Below are positions 25,791 to 35,411 of a DNA stretch of 64,000 bases, piece by piece. The notes beneath the pieces are model-generated. The model had not been told where the DNA came from. It saw only the letters and a list, made by a program, of their open reading frames with translations, and did not search any database. The number at the start of each line of letters is the position of its first letter. The first letter of the stretch is position 1. A program made the position numbers and the translations under genes. This DNA is from Pseudoduganella plicata (GTDB taxonomy: Bacteria > Pseudomonadota > Gammaproteobacteria > Burkholderiales > Burkholderiaceae_D): NCBI RefSeq assembly GCF_004421005.1, contig NZ_CP038026.1:3782001-3846000 (forward strand), given 5' to 3'.

Positions 25791-25992
25791 CTTTCCATTC
25801 TATAAGAATCAAGTCCTGTAAAACCGCGCCGACATTTTTATGACAAAAAGCGGACAAAGTGCTGTGGATTATGCTGGGTCTGCTGGGTAAGATGGCAATT
25901 ATTGTTTCCAAATGGAGTCTTTGTGAGCATCCCTCGTCGACCTGCCGCCAGCAGCGCAACACCCGCAGCGTGATAGCGCTGCAACCGACTGG

Positions 25993-26766
25993 ATGGCGAT
26001 CGGCCTGCTGAACCGGAGGTCTTCCATCGTTCAGAACGCGAACAGGCGCAGGGTTGCGCTGCCGCGCCACAGCGTCGTCCCCCACGCGGCGGGCTGGATG
26101 CTGGCCCTGCTGATCCTGTGTATGGGCAGCGCCACCGCGCAGCCGCAGGAGCGCGGCTGGGTCAGCTACCGGGACGCCTACCGGGCCATGGTGACGTTCG
26201 CCAAATATGGCAAGGCCAAGAACTTGCTGCAGGACCACTATCAGGTATCGCCGAAGGATGGCCAGTCGGCGGAAGGCTTGCGTCTGACGCTGTCAGGCCG
26301 GACGACCCAGCTGGACCTGCCGCTGGACCCCACAGGGCGCATCACGTTGCCGCTACTGAAAGCGGCATACGACGAGAACGCCGTGCTGGTGTTGAACCGC
26401 AAGGTAAGCGGGTTCAGCTTCCAACCGCGGCTGTCGATCGTCGCCCGCGTCGACGGGATTTATGAAGGACAAGAGCTGCGCATTGCCTGTGACCAGGCGC
26501 TGCAGTATTTGCGCAGCACGGATGCCGGCTACCAAAGCCGGCACTGCGCCGGCGTGCGCTTCGCGTTCCCGAAGCGCAGCGACGCGACGGTACGGGTGCG
26601 TGACGCGGAACGCGAAGTCGCGTTGGCGCCGGAGGAGGGCGCCGTGTTCGACGGCGACACGACCACCGACTTTCGCGTCATGGTCTATCGCTTCGCCAGC
26701 TGGCCGGAGCGGGGCCAGGTGATCAGCCAGAACGCGCCACTGGCGATTGTACCCGTGATCGAGTAA
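25993..26766 (+). CDS. Uncharacterised secreted protein between an RR and its likely kinase
   Basis: 257-residue protein, not recognised. Near the N-terminus a hydrophobic segment MLALLILCMGSATAQ looks like a signal peptide with cleavage after TAQ. The preceding 35 residues form an unusually long basic n-region, so the real start may lie inside, but no alternative has a clear ribosome-binding site. The mature part is beta-rich (ARVDGIYEGQELRIACDQALQYLRS) with two cysteines that could pair. It is encoded opposite to the flanking kinase and regulator genes and may be regulated by them or be part of their sensing. Both are guesses. Confidence 0.65.
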   Translation: MAIGLLNRRSSIVQNANRRRVALPRHSVVPHAAGWMLALLILCMGSATAQPQERGWVSYRDAYRAMVTFAKYGKAKNLLQDHYQVSPKDGQSAEGLRLTLSGRTTQLDLPLDPTGRITLPLLKAAYDENAVLVLNRKVSGFSFQPRLSIVARVDGIYEGQELRIACDQALQYLRSTDAGYQSRHCAGVRFAFPKRSDATVRVRDAEREVALAPEEGAVFDGDTTTDFRVMVYRFASWPERGQVISQNAPLAIVPVIE

Positions 26767-26772
26767 CGCCGT

Positions 26773-27453
26773 CTACGCCCACGCCGACGGCGAGAACAGA
26801 TAGCCTTCGCCCCACACCGTCTTGATCTTTTCCGAGTCCGCATCGTCGAACTTGCGGCGCAGTTTCGAGATGCTGTTGTCGATGCTGCGGTCGAGCCCGT
26901 CAAATTCGATGCCGCGCATTTTCTTCAGCAGTGCATCGCGCGACAGCACCGTGCCGGCCGACTCCGCCAGCACCAGCAGCAGCTTGTATTCGGTATTGCT
27001 GAGCACACAGGGCTCGCCGCGCCATGTGACGGTGCGGTCGCTGGTGGCGATCGACAGCGCACCGAACGTCAGCATGTCGCTGGCCTGTTTCGTCTGGGTG
27101 CGGCGCAGCAGCGCGCGCAGGCGGGCCAGCAGCACGCGCGGTTGCACCGGCTTGTTGATGAAGTCGTCCGCGCCCTGTTCCAGCAGCGACACTTCGTCGT
27201 ACGAGTCTTCCCGCGCGGTCATGATCAGGATGGGAATCTTGGTCAGATCGCGCAACTGGCGGCAGACCAGCATGCCGTCCAGGCCAGGCAGCATCAGGTC
27301 CAGTACCACGATATCGGGCGGCGCGGCCTTGAAGCGGGCGACAGCCTCGTCACCCCGGCTAACGACGTCCACCTTGAACTCATAGCCCGCCAGATACTCC
27401 ATGACCAGATCGGCCAGGCGGGCATCGTCCTCCACCAGCATCACTCGATACAT
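26773..27453 (-). CDS. RstA-like OmpR-family response regulator
   Basis: 226-residue DNA-binding response regulator. The receiver has acidic residues VEDD (7-10), phospho-acceptor Asp52 (IVVLDLMLPG) and Lys101 (FINKPVQP). The winged-helix domain ends KIKTVWGEGYLFS, the usual OmpR signature. AAGGAGAA precedes the ATG at 27453. The receiver and output resemble RstA, matching the RstB-like kinase at 24.5-25.8 kb. The pair is interrupted by the secreted-protein gene on the other strand, so the two must be transcribed separately or by long read-through. Confidence 0.9.
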   Translation of the reverse strand: MYRVMLVEDDARLADLVMEYLAGYEFKVDVVSRGDEAVARFKAAPPDIVVLDLMLPGLDGMLVCRQLRDLTKIPILIMTAREDSYDEVSLLEQGADDFINKPVQPRVLLARLRALLRRTQTKQASDMLTFGALSIATSDRTVTWRGEPCVLSNTEYKLLLVLAESAGTVLSRDALLKKMRGIEFDGLDRSIDNSISKLRRKFDDADSEKIKTVWGEGYLFSPSAWA

Positions 27454-27574
27454 AGCAATTCTCCTTCGTGCAACATTTTAGGTGAGCGTTGCGCATCAGC
27501 GGAAAAACCTTCTCATATTATGACAATCTCTTACACAATCGAGACGATTTTCCGCGACGGAGAATGGCTTCGTT

Positions 27575-28702
27575 TCAAAGCGCCCGGGCGATCAGCAGTT
27601 TCTGGATGTCGCTGGTGCCTTCGTAGATCTGGCAGACGCGCACGTCGCGGTAAATCCGCTCCACGGGGAAGTCCGACACGTAGCCATAACCGCCATGGAC
27701 CTGGATCGCGTCCGAGCAGACGCGTTCCGCCATTTCGGACGCGAACAGCTTTGCCATCGCCGCTTCCTTCAGGCAAGGCAGTCCCGCATCCTTCATCGAT
27801 GCCGCATGCAGGATCAGCTGGCGGGCCGCTTCGATCTGCGTCGCCATCTCAGACAGCCTGAACTGCACCGACTGGTGATTGAAGATCGGCTGGCCGAACG
27901 TTTCACGCTCGCGCGCATAGGTCAGCGCCGCCTCGAACGCGGCGCGCGCCATGCCGACCGACTGCGAGGCGATGCCGATGCGGCCGCCTTCCAGGCCGGA
28001 CAGCGCAATCTTGTAGCCCATCCCTTCCTCGCCGATGAGGTTTTCGGCGGGGATGCGGCAGTGTTCAAACAGGATCTGCGCCGTGTCGGACGAATGCTGG
28101 CCCATTTTCTGCTCCAGTCCGGCAACGATGTAACCGGGCGTCGCAGTCGGCACCCAGAACGCACTGATGCCTTTCTTGCCGGCCGCCCTGTCGGTAACGG
28201 CCATGACAATGGCCACGTCCGCATACTTGCCCGACGTGATGAACTGCTTGACGCCATTGAGCACATAATGGTCGCCGTCGCGCGTGGCCGTCGTGCGCAG
28301 CGCCGCCGCATCGCTGCCCGTGTGCGGCTCGGTCAGGCAGAACGCACCCAGCATCTGTCCCTGCGCCAGCGGACGCAGCCACTGCTCCTTCTGGCGCGCG
28401 TTCGCGTACATCATGCCGATACTGCAGACGGGGCAATTGTTGACGGAGATAATCGTCGACGTGCCGCCGTCGCCGGCCGCGATTTCCTCCAGCACCAGGG
28501 CCAGCGACACGTAGTCCAGCCCGGCACCACCCAGCGCCTCGGGCACGGCCACGCCAAACGCGCCCAACCCTGCCAGCTCCTTCAGCTCCGCCTGCGGAAA
28601 ATAATGCTCCCTGTCCCAGCGCGCCGCGTTGGGCGCCAGCCGCTCCTGCGCATAACTGCGCAACGCATCGCGGATCATCTGATGTTCTTCGCTCAGTACC
28701 AT
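27575..28702 (-). CDS. Acyl-CoA dehydrogenase (short/branched-chain type)
   Basis: 375-residue FAD-dependent acyl-CoA dehydrogenase. Signatures are GAFCLTEPHTGSDAAAL, a substrate/FAD loop, and the C-terminal QVHGGYGYVSDFPVERIYRDVRVCQIYEGTSDIQ, whose Glu in YEGTSDIQ is the usual catalytic base of short-chain enzymes. GGAAGAG lies just before the ATG. Last gene of the minus-strand fatty/branched-chain catabolic block, following the SDR gene after a palindromic repeat. Likely substrates are butyryl- or 2-methylbutyryl-CoA. The choice cannot be made from sequence. Confidence 0.9.
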   Translation of the reverse strand: MVLSEEHQMIRDALRSYAQERLAPNAARWDREHYFPQAELKELAGLGAFGVAVPEALGGAGLDYVSLALVLEEIAAGDGGTSTIISVNNCPVCSIGMMYANARQKEQWLRPLAQGQMLGAFCLTEPHTGSDAAALRTTATRDGDHYVLNGVKQFITSGKYADVAIVMAVTDRAAGKKGISAFWVPTATPGYIVAGLEQKMGQHSSDTAQILFEHCRIPAENLIGEEGMGYKIALSGLEGGRIGIASQSVGMARAAFEAALTYARERETFGQPIFNHQSVQFRLSEMATQIEAARQLILHAASMKDAGLPCLKEAAMAKLFASEMAERVCSDAIQVHGGYGYVSDFPVERIYRDVRVCQIYEGTSDIQKLLIARAL

Positions 28703-28732
28703 GTCTCTTCCATTCTTCTATTGTTCAGCTCG

Positions 28733-28813
28733 TGACAACATCGGGGTCAGGCACGAAAACTGTCACTACGGCTGGGGCCGTGACAACATCTGTGCCTGAC
28801 CCCGATGTTGTCA
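28733..28813. repeat. Dispersed 3'-end palindrome, copy 2
   Basis: A perfect 22-base inverted repeat: the left arm (28733-28754) starts TGACAACATCGGGGTCAGG and the right arm (28792-28813) is its exact complement. The 37-base loop contains a further direct copy of GTGACAACATC. It lies 20 bases beyond the SDR stop, between that gene and the acyl-CoA dehydrogenase gene. The 14-base string CCCCGATGTTGTCA recurs at 32561-32574. Confidence 0.8.
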
Positions 28814-28832
28814 GCGGGCTCGTCTTTAGCGC

Positions 28833-29501
28833 TTACCAGCCGATCGGCTGTCCGTCGTACGTGACGTACGTTGCCTTGTCCAATGCGGGCAGTGACGCCA
28901 GCGTGGCGCGGATGCCGGCGGCGCTTTGTTCCGGGGTGATGTCCGCCTCGGCGCCGCCCATGTCCGTCTTGACCCAGCCCGGGTGGAACGCCACGCACGT
29001 CACGCCCTGGTTGCCGAACGTGATGGCCGTGTCGATCAGCACCGAGTTCAGCGCCGCCTTGCTGGCCCGGTACAGCGAACCGGTCGCACTGTGGCGCTCG
29101 CTGAGCGAGCCCATCTTCGATGAGATCACGGCCAGCTTGCCGCGCGTGGTCGCGACCATCGGCGCCAGGATCGGCAGCAGCCGCATTGCGGCCAGGACGT
29201 TGGTGTGCATGACGTTGTCGAAGTCGGCCTGGACGGGGAAGCCGTCATGGCGCGGCCCATAGACGCCCGCGTTCAGGATGGCGACGTCCAGATGCTCGCC
29301 GTCCAGCTTCCAGCCCAGCCCGGCGACGGCTTCCACGTTGGTGACGTCCAGCGCATGCACCTCCGCTCCCATCGCCACGAGTGCCGCGCAGTCTTCGTCC
29401 TTGCGTGCCGTGGCGATGACGCGCCAGCCCGCGTCCACGTACTGGCGTGCCAGCGCCTGGCCGATGCCGCGCGATGCGCCGATGACGAGTGCGGTCGCCA
29501 T
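28833..29501 (-). CDS. Short-chain dehydrogenase/reductase
   Basis: 222-residue classical-type SDR. The cofactor motif ALVIGASRGIGQALA is at the N-terminus, NAG follows in VAILNAGVYG, and the catalytic YxxxK is in LYRASKAALN with the serine in AVISSKMGS. ATG 29501 is chosen because it shares one base with the thiolase stop (TAATG), indicating translational coupling. The longer upstream frame is thiolase antiframe. Its substrate is unknown. The family includes many carbonyl reductases, and context suggests an acyl or ketone intermediate of acetoacetate/branched-chain metabolism. Confidence 0.88.
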   Translation of the reverse strand: MATALVIGASRGIGQALARQYVDAGWRVIATARKDEDCAALVAMGAEVHALDVTNVEAVAGLGWKLDGEHLDVAILNAGVYGPRHDGFPVQADFDNVMHTNVLAAMRLLPILAPMVATTRGKLAVISSKMGSLSERHSATGSLYRASKAALNSVLIDTAITFGNQGVTCVAFHPGWVKTDMGGAEADITPEQSAAGIRATLASLPALDKATYVTYDGQPIGW

Positions 29502-30700
29502 TACACCAGCTCGATGCCGACGGCAGTCGCTTCGCCGCCGCCGATGCACAGTGCCGCCACGCCGCGTTGCGCACCACGGTCCTTCAGCGCGCCCAGCAAC
29601 GTGACGATGATGCGCGCGCCGGAGGCGCCGATCGGGTGGCCCAATGCGCAGGCGCCGCCATGGATGTTGACCTTGCTGTGCGGGATGTCCAGCTCGTGCA
29701 TCGCGGCCATGGGCACGGCGGCAAACGCTTCGTTGATCTCGAACAGGTCGACATCGGCCACCTTCCAGCCGTTCTTTTTCAACAGCTTCTGGATGGCGCC
29801 GACGGGTGCCGTCGTGAATTCGTTCGGCGCCAGCGCATTGGTGGCGTGGCCGACGACCCTCGCGATGATGGGCGCGCCCAGCTGTCTGGCCGTCGACTCG
29901 CGCATCATGACCAGTGCGGCCGCGCCGTCGTTGATCGACGACGACGAGGCCGCCGTGATCGTGCCATCCTTCTTGAACGCCGGTTTCAGCGACGGGATCT
30001 TGTCCAGCTTGGCTTTCAGCGGACCTTCATCCTTGTCGATCACCGTGTCGCCGCCGCGGCCGGTCACGGTCACGGGGGCGATTTCCCAGGCGAACTTGCC
30101 GCCCGTTGCCGCAGCCTGCGCGCGCTTGACGGACTCGATGGCGTACGCGTCCTGCGCTTCGCGCGTAAAGCTGAATTTCGTCGCGCATTCTTCCGCAAAC
30201 GTGCCCATCGAGCGGCCGCCGCCCGTCTTTTCATCCTTGCTGTAAGCGTCTTCCAGGCCGTCCAGCATCATGTGGTCGAACATCATGCCGTGGCCGATGC
30301 GGTAGCCGCCCCGTGCCTTCGGAATCAGGTAGGGGGCGTTGGTCATCGACTCCATGCCGCCGGCGATGACGACGTCGGCGCTGCCGGCGACCAGCTGGTC
30401 ATGTGCGAAGATGGCAGCCTGCATGGCGGAGCCGCACATTTTCGACAGGGTGACGGCGCCCGTGGACGTGGGTAAGCCTGCCTTCAGCAGCGCCTGGCGG
30501 GCTGGCGCCTGTCCCTGGCCCGCCATCAGGCAGTTGCCGAAATAGACGTGCTCGACGAGTTCGGGCCGGATGCCGGCGCGCTCGACGGCCGCCTTGATCG
30601 CGACGGCACCAAGGTCATTTGCGGACAGGCTGGAAAAGTCGCCCTGGAAGGCGCCCATGGGGGTACGGGCTGCACCGACGATAACGATGGGATCGTTCAT
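29501..30700 (-). CDS. Acetyl-CoA C-acetyltransferase (thiolase)
   Basis: 399-residue thiolase. The nucleophile Cys89 is in [11 protein letters not shown], the active-site histidine in [17 protein letters not shown], and the second cysteine in [11 protein letters not shown]. It condenses or cleaves acetoacetyl-CoA, the last step of leucine breakdown after HMG-CoA lyase and CoA transfer. ATG 30700 overlaps the aceK stop by ATGA and CGGAGA lies upstream. It is coupled to the SDR gene downstream. Biosynthetic thiolase (AtoB/PhaA-like) is equally possible by sequence, while the operon favours degradation. Confidence 0.93.
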   Translation of the reverse strand: MNDPIVIVGAARTPMGAFQGDFSSLSANDLGAVAIKAAVERAGIRPELVEHVYFGNCLMAGQGQAPARQALLKAGLPTSTGAVTLSKMCGSAMQAAIFAHDQLVAGSADVVIAGGMESMTNAPYLIPKARGGYRIGHGMMFDHMMLDGLEDAYSKDEKTGGGRSMGTFAEECATKFSFTREAQDAYAIESVKRAQAAATGGKFAWEIAPVTVTGRGGDTVIDKDEGPLKAKLDKIPSLKPAFKKDGTITAASSSSINDGAAALVMMRESTARQLGAPIIARVVGHATNALAPNEFTTAPVGAIQKLLKKNGWKVADVDLFEINEAFAAVPMAAMHELDIPHSKVNIHGGACALGHPIGASGARIIVTLLGALKDRGAQRGVAALCIGGGEATAVGIELV

Positions 30701-32510
30701 GTTGAAATAGTCTCCGGAAGAAGCGGCGCACCGGTCGTTGCCGGGGCCGCGGGTTGATTGCAGAAGCGTATCGCCTGCGGATACGGGAAAACGTCTTCGA
30801 CGACACCGTCGAGAATGCGCTGCTTGCGCCCCTGCCACCACTCGGCGGTCAGCAGGTCGGCATGGTGCCTCATGAAACAGGTGCGGATCTTTGCGTTTCC
30901 CAGCAGGAATTTGCCGAATTGCTCAGGGAACACGTCGTGCTTGCCGATGGGGTACCAGGGTTCGGACGACATCTCGTCCTCCTCGTTTCTCGCCTCGGGA
31001 ATCGTGCGGAACACGCAATCGGTGATGTATTCGATCTCGTCGTAGTCGTAGAACACGACGCGGCGGTGGCGCGTGACGCCGAAATTTTTATACAGCATAT
31101 CGCCCGGGAAGATATTGGCGGCGACGAGATCCTTGATGGCATTGCCGTATTCGACGATGCCATGCTCGATGTCGGCATCATTGCCGGCCTGCTCCGCCTG
31201 CGTCAGCCACAGGTTCAGCGGCACCATGCGCCGCTCGATGTACAGGTGACGGATGATGAGGTTGTCGCCATCCTCCTCGATCAGCGACGGCGCGTGGTGC
31301 TTCAGCTCGGCCACGAGCGCCTCGGAAAAGCGCGCGCGCGGGAAAGCGACGTCGGAATACTCGAGCGTATCGGCCATGCGTCCCACGCGGTCGTGATGTT
31401 TGACGAGCAGGTACTTTTCCTTGATCTGCGCGCGCGTCGTGTCCTTTGGCGCCGGATAGAAATCCTTGATGACCTTGAACACATACGGGAACGACGGCAG
31501 CGCGAACACCAGCATGACAAGGCCGCGAATGCCGGGCGCCGTCTCGAACAGGTCGGACGAGTGTTTCAAATGCTGCAGGAAATCCCGGTAGAACAGCGTC
31601 TTGCCCTGCTTTTGCAGTCCCAGGATTGTGTAGATCTCGCTGCGCGGCTTGCGCGGCAGCAGCGTGCGCAGGAACTGCACGTAGGCTGACGGCACCTCCA
31701 TGTCGACCAGGAAGTATGCCCGCGTAAACGAGAACAGGATGACGATCTGTTCGCGCTCCAGCAGCGCCGTGTCGAGCACGAGTTCGCCGTGCCGGTTGTG
31801 CAGGATGGGCACGACAAACGGCTGTTCGCGGTCGCCGTTGATCGCCTTGCCGACGATGTAGGCACCCTTGTTGCGGAAGAACAGGCTCGACAGGACCTGG
31901 AACTGCGCGTTCGGCTCCAGCACGTCGCCGAAAAAATCCTTTACGCGCGCCTCGACTTGCTGCACGTCGCGCGCCAGATTGGCAAACCTGGCGTCCAGCT
32001 GGAAGTTGGTGACGATGCGCTTCAATGTAAAGTGCATGCCGTCCACGGCAGGGTAGTAGACCCGGTACGTGGGCGCCAGCTCGTCCGTCTCGATATATTC
32101 GGTCGACACGACGGGCCGCACAAAAATGAACTCGTTGTGGAAGTAGCTGCGGTGCAGGATATTGCAGCACACGGAGTTGAAAAACGTTTCGGCCAGTTCC
32201 GGCCGCTTGTGGCCGGACAGGATGCCGATGTAGTGCAGCTTGGCCTCGCGCCAGACATCGTCCGTCAGCTCGGCCGGATCGTACTCGTCTTCCAGCAACT
32301 GCACGCATTCCTGCACGCGCCGATCATAAAAGCCGATCCGCTCGCGCGCGGCCGCCTGCGCGACCGCCCACTCCCCCGCTCGAAGTAGCGCTTCGCGTCC
32401 TGGCTGGCCTGGCGGAACAGCCGGTAATGCTTGTCGAAACCGTCGCGCATCGTCAACGCGATATCGAACGCGATCTGGGACGACAGCAGTTTGGGAAAAG
32501 CCTGGCTCAT
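30697..32510 (-). pseudogene. aceK: Isocitrate dehydrogenase kinase/phosphatase, frameshifted near the 5' end
   Basis: AceK phosphorylates and dephosphorylates isocitrate dehydrogenase and so directs carbon between the TCA cycle and glyoxylate shunt. The N-terminus reads [16 protein letters not shown] from ATG 32510 up to RYFERG, then shifts frame. The remaining ~540 residues continue in another frame ([17 protein letters not shown] onwards) to 30697, with the ATP-site stretch [20 protein letters not shown]. One extra C in the C5 run at 32373-32377 restores [20 protein letters not shown] and a full-length protein. A sequence error is therefore likely. It overlaps the thiolase start (ATGA). 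Confidence 0.85.
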
Positions 32511-32525
32511 CGGCGTTCTCGCAAG

Positions 32526-32575
32526 GTGACTGCCGGGCCCGTGACAGGTTTGGTGACTGGCCCCGATGTTGTCAC
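32526..32575. repeat. Dispersed 3'-end palindrome, copy 3 (diverged)
   Basis: Lies 24 bases beyond the liuA stop, between liuA and aceK. It contains CCCCGATGTTGTCA (32561-32574), identical to copy 2, with GTGAC at 32526-32530 and GTCAC at 32571-32575 as the outer ends. The left arm is degenerate. Confidence 0.6.
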
Positions 32576-32598
32576 AAGCTCGGCGGTAGGGCTTGAGC

Positions 32599-33783
32599 TT
32601 ACTTGGTTTCCGCGAACAGTTCGCGGCCGATCAGCATGCGGCGGATTTCGCTGGTGCCGGCGCCGATTTCGTACAGCTTGGCGTCGCGCCACAGGCGGCC
32701 CACCGGGTATTCGTTAATGTAGCCGTTGCCGCCCAGCGCCTGGATCGCCTCGCCTGCCATCCATGTGGCTTTTTCGGCGCTGTACAGGATGGCGCCGGCG
32801 GCGTCCTTGCGCAGCGCGCGCACCTGTTCCGGCGTCGTCGCGCGGTCGCATGCCTGGCCGACGGCGTACACGTAGGCCTTGCATGCCATCATCGTCGAGT
32901 ACATATCGGCCAGCTTGCCCTGCATCAGCTGGAATTCGCCGATCGGCTGGCCGAACTGCTTGCGGTCGTGCACGTACGGTACGACAGCGTCCATGCACGC
33001 CTGCATGATGCCCAGCGGACCGCCGGACAGCACGGTGCGCTCGAAGTCCAGGCCCGACATCAGCACGTTGACGCCTTTTCCTAACCCGCCCAGCACGTTC
33101 TCGGCCGGCACTTCGCAGTCCTGGAACACCAGTTCACCCGTGTGCGAACCGCGCATGCCCAGCTTGTCGAGCTTCTGGGCGATCGAGAACCCTTTGAAAC
33201 CTTTTTCGATCAGGAACGCCGTCATGCCGCGCGGGCCCGCTTCCAGGTCGTTCTTGGCATAGACGACCAGGGTATCCGCATCGGGACCGTTGGTGATCCA
33301 CATCTTGGTGCCGTTCAGTACCCAGCGGTCGCCCTTGAAGTCCGCGCGCAGCTTCATGCTGACGACGTCCGACCCGGCGTTCGGCTCGGACATGGCCAGG
33401 GCGCCCACGTGCTCGCCCGAGATCAGTTTCGGCAGGTACTTGCGCTTCTGCTCTTCCGTGCCATTGCGCTTGATCTGGTTGACGCACAGGTTCGAGTGGG
33501 CACCGTACGACAGGCCGACGGACGCCGACGCGCGCGAAATCTCTTCCATTGCGACGATGTGCGCCAGATAGCCCATGTTGGCGCCGCCATACTCCTCGCC
33601 AACGGTAATGCCCAGCACGCCCAGCTCGCCCATCTTGCGCCACAGGTCCATCGGGAACTGGTCGGAACGGTCGATGTCGGCCGCGCGCGGCGCGATTTCC
33701 GCTGCCGCGAACTGCTGGACTGCTTCGCGCAGGGCGGCGATATCCTCGCCGTGGTCAAACGTCAGGCCTGGGAGATGGAGCAT
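32599..33783 (-). CDS. liuA: Isovaleryl-CoA dehydrogenase
   Basis: 394-residue flavoenzyme oxidising isovaleryl-CoA to 3-methylcrotonyl-CoA in leucine degradation. It has [17 protein letters not shown], the family-specific catalytic Glu in [16 protein letters not shown], and [17 protein letters not shown] at the C-terminus, where other acyl-CoA dehydrogenases carry Glu but isovaleryl-CoA dehydrogenases have Gly/Ala. It is preceded by the LiuR operator (33836-33856) and the liuR gene. Its product is the substrate of the carboxylase whose beta subunit gene lies 32 kb away at the left edge. Confidence 0.95.
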   Translation of the reverse strand: MLHLPGLTFDHGEDIAALREAVQQFAAAEIAPRAADIDRSDQFPMDLWRKMGELGVLGITVGEEYGGANMGYLAHIVAMEEISRASASVGLSYGAHSNLCVNQIKRNGTEEQKRKYLPKLISGEHVGALAMSEPNAGSDVVSMKLRADFKGDRWVLNGTKMWITNGPDADTLVVYAKNDLEAGPRGMTAFLIEKGFKGFSIAQKLDKLGMRGSHTGELVFQDCEVPAENVLGGLGKGVNVLMSGLDFERTVLSGGPLGIMQACMDAVVPYVHDRKQFGQPIGEFQLMQGKLADMYSTMMACKAYVYAVGQACDRATTPEQVRALRKDAAGAILYSAEKATWMAGEAIQALGGNGYINEYPVGRLWRDAKLYEIGAGTSEIRRMLIGRELFAETK

Positions 33784-33821
33784 GTCTTCCTCGTCTTCTG
33801 GAGAATCGTTATGGATCGCAA

Positions 33822-33856
33822 ATCATACGCCGATGTGACGTTAACGTAAACGTCAA
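33822..33856 (-). promoter_or_regulatory. LiuR operator and promoter of liuA
   Basis: Inverted repeat TGACGTT (33836-33842), 6-base centre, AACGTCA (33849-33855). On the minus strand TTTACG is spaced 17 bases from TATGAT (33827-33822), pointing at liuA. The 16-base core ACGTTAACGTAAACGT matches the ychJ-internal site at 15 of 16 bases. MerR-type regulators bind such sites between -35 and -10. Confidence 0.75.
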
Positions 33857-33872
33857 GCAGAACGCTTGTACC

Positions 33873-34271
33873 TCATTGGCTGGCGGCCGCCTGGCGTTCG
33901 GCCAGCAGGCGCTTGCACTCTTCCTCGTGGGCCGTGATCTCGGACAGCGACATCTCGATATCCTCGCGCTGCTGTTCCAGGGTTTCCCGGTGCTGCGCCA
34001 GCACGGTGAGAAAACGGTGCATTTGCGCCTCGGTGTCCTTGGGCGACTCGTACATGTCGACCAGGCTCCTGATTTCCGACAGCGACAGACCCAGCCGCTT
34101 GCCCCGCAATGTCAGCTTCAGGCGGGTACGGTCGCGCGGCAGGTAGACGCGGTTGCGCCCGCCAGCGCCCTCGCGCGACGGGCTGAGCAGACCCTGGTCT
34201 TCATAAAAACGGATGGCGCGGGGGGTAATGTCGAACTCGCGGGCCAGTTCGGTGATGGTGTAGGTCGGCAT
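33873..34271 (-). CDS. liuR: MerR-family regulator of leucine/branched-chain catabolism
   Basis: 132-residue MerR regulator. The DNA-binding domain is MPTYTITELAREFDITPRAI through FYEDQGLLSPSREG, followed by a dimerisation coiled coil (LAQHRETLEQQREDIEMSLS). No metal-binding cysteines, unlike CueR or MerR proper, and one cysteine near the end. Length and position just upstream of liuA identify it as LiuR, the proteobacterial regulator of leucine/isovalerate use. Its own promoter (34284-34314) holds a related palindrome, so it is likely autoregulated. Confidence 0.9.
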   Translation of the reverse strand: MPTYTITELAREFDITPRAIRFYEDQGLLSPSREGAGGRNRVYLPRDRTRLKLTLRGKRLGLSLSEIRSLVDMYESPKDTEAQMHRFLTVLAQHRETLEQQREDIEMSLSEITAHEEECKRLLAERQAAASQ

Positions 34272-34283
34272 GGCTTACAATAG

Positions 34284-34314
34284 ATTCTCGGAGTTTCCGT
34301 TTACGTAACGTCAA
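34284..34314 (-). promoter_or_regulatory. Promoter/operator of liuR with 19-base spacer
   Basis: Minus strand TTGACG (34314-34309), 19-base spacer, GAGAAT (34289-34284). A 19-base spacer is characteristic of MerR-activated promoters. The spacer start TTACGTAAACG shares the ACGTT-ACGTAAACG core of the other two LiuR sites, one base shorter. It may also affect the divergent gene at 34356. Confidence 0.55.
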
Positions 34315-34355
34315 CTGCATTGTAGCCTTTCGATGGGCACGAGGAAAGAACGCCA

Positions 34356-35411
34356 ATGAACCCGCTGGAATCCCAACTTCACTATCCACTGGGCGAGCAG
34401 GTGCCCGCACCGGGCGATGCTCTCGACATTGCCCCAGGCATGCGCTGGCTGCGGCTGCCGTTGCCGTTCGCACTCGACCATATCAATCTGTGGCTGCTGG
34501 ACGACGCGGTGGACGGCGTGCCCGGCTATACGGTGGTGGACACGGGCGCATCGACGGACGCCTCGCGCGCCGGCTGGGAAGCCATTATGGCGCAGCAATT
34601 CGACGGCAAGCCGCTGCAGCGGGTGCTGGTCACGCATTGCCATCCCGATCATGTGGGCCTGGCGGACTGGCTGTGCACACGCTGGCAGGTGCCGCTGGCA
34701 ATGACGGCTGGCGAGTATGCGTTTGCGCGCATGATGGCGGCGGCGCTGCCCGGCGTGGATGGTACGGCGGCGTTGCCGCACTTCCAGCGCCACGGCCTGA
34801 CGGATGCGGACATGCTGGAAAAGATGCAGAGCCGCCGCAATTACTACCCGTCGCTGGTGCCGGCCGTGCCGCAGTGCTATGACCGGCTGCAGGACGGGCA
34901 GGTGGTGGAGATCGGCGGGCGCGGCTGGCGCGTCATCACGGGCTTCGGCCATTCGCCCGAGCACGCCTCACTGTATTGCGCCGAGCTGAACGTGCTGGTG
35001 TCGGGCGACATGGTGCTGCCGCGCATTTCGACCAACGTCTCCGTGTTCGCCATCGAGCCAGAAGGCAACCCGCTGCAGCAATACCTCGACTCGTTGAATA
35101 AATTTCATGCCCTGCCGGACGACGTGCTGGTCCTGCCGGCCCACGGCCGGGCGTTTCAGGGGCTGCACACCCGCATCGACCAGCTGCGCTCGCACCATGC
35201 CGCGCGGCTGGAAGAGGTGGTTGAAGCGTGCCAGCAGCCGCGCACGGCGGCCGAGATCGTACCGATCATGTTCCGCCGTCCGCTGGACGCACACATGCTC
35301 AGCTTTGCGCTGGGCGAGGCCCTGGCCCATCTGCATAAATTATGGCGGGACGGTATCGTGCGACGTGAAAGTGACGGTGGCGGCATGATACGTTTTCGTA
35401 CCGCGCGATGA
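34356..35411 (+). CDS. MBL-fold metallo-hydrolase
   Basis: 351-residue metallo-beta-lactamase-fold hydrolase. The metal motif is LVTHCHPDHVGLADW, further ligands lie in GFGHSPEHASLYC, SGDMVLP and LPAHGRAF, and a C-terminal winged-helix-like region (about 270-345) follows, as in the MBL subfamily related to human LACTB2. Enzymes of this group act as thioesterases or nucleases, and the substrate is unknown. GAGGAAAG precedes the ATG. It is divergent from liuR with 84 bases between, so control by LiuR and a role on an acyl-CoA are possible. Confidence 0.85.
   Translation: MNPLESQLHYPLGEQVPAPGDALDIAPGMRWLRLPLPFALDHINLWLLDDAVDGVPGYTVVDTGASTDASRAGWEAIMAQQFDGKPLQRVLVTHCHPDHVGLADWLCTRWQVPLAMTAGEYAFARMMAAALPGVDGTAALPHFQRHGLTDADMLEKMQSRRNYYPSLVPAVPQCYDRLQDGQVVEIGGRGWRVITGFGHSPEHASLYCAELNVLVSGDMVLPRISTNVSVFAIEPEGNPLQQYLDSLNKFHALPDDVLVLPAHGRAFQGLHTRIDQLRSHHAARLEEVVEACQQPRTAAEIVPIMFRRPLDAHMLSFALGEALAHLHKLWRDGIVRRESDGGGMIRFRTAR

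Noticed and set aside
32265..32510. A separate 81-residue gene upstream of aceK
   Set aside because: Its first ~46 residues are the AceK N-terminus; the rest is out-of-frame reading after the C5 run.
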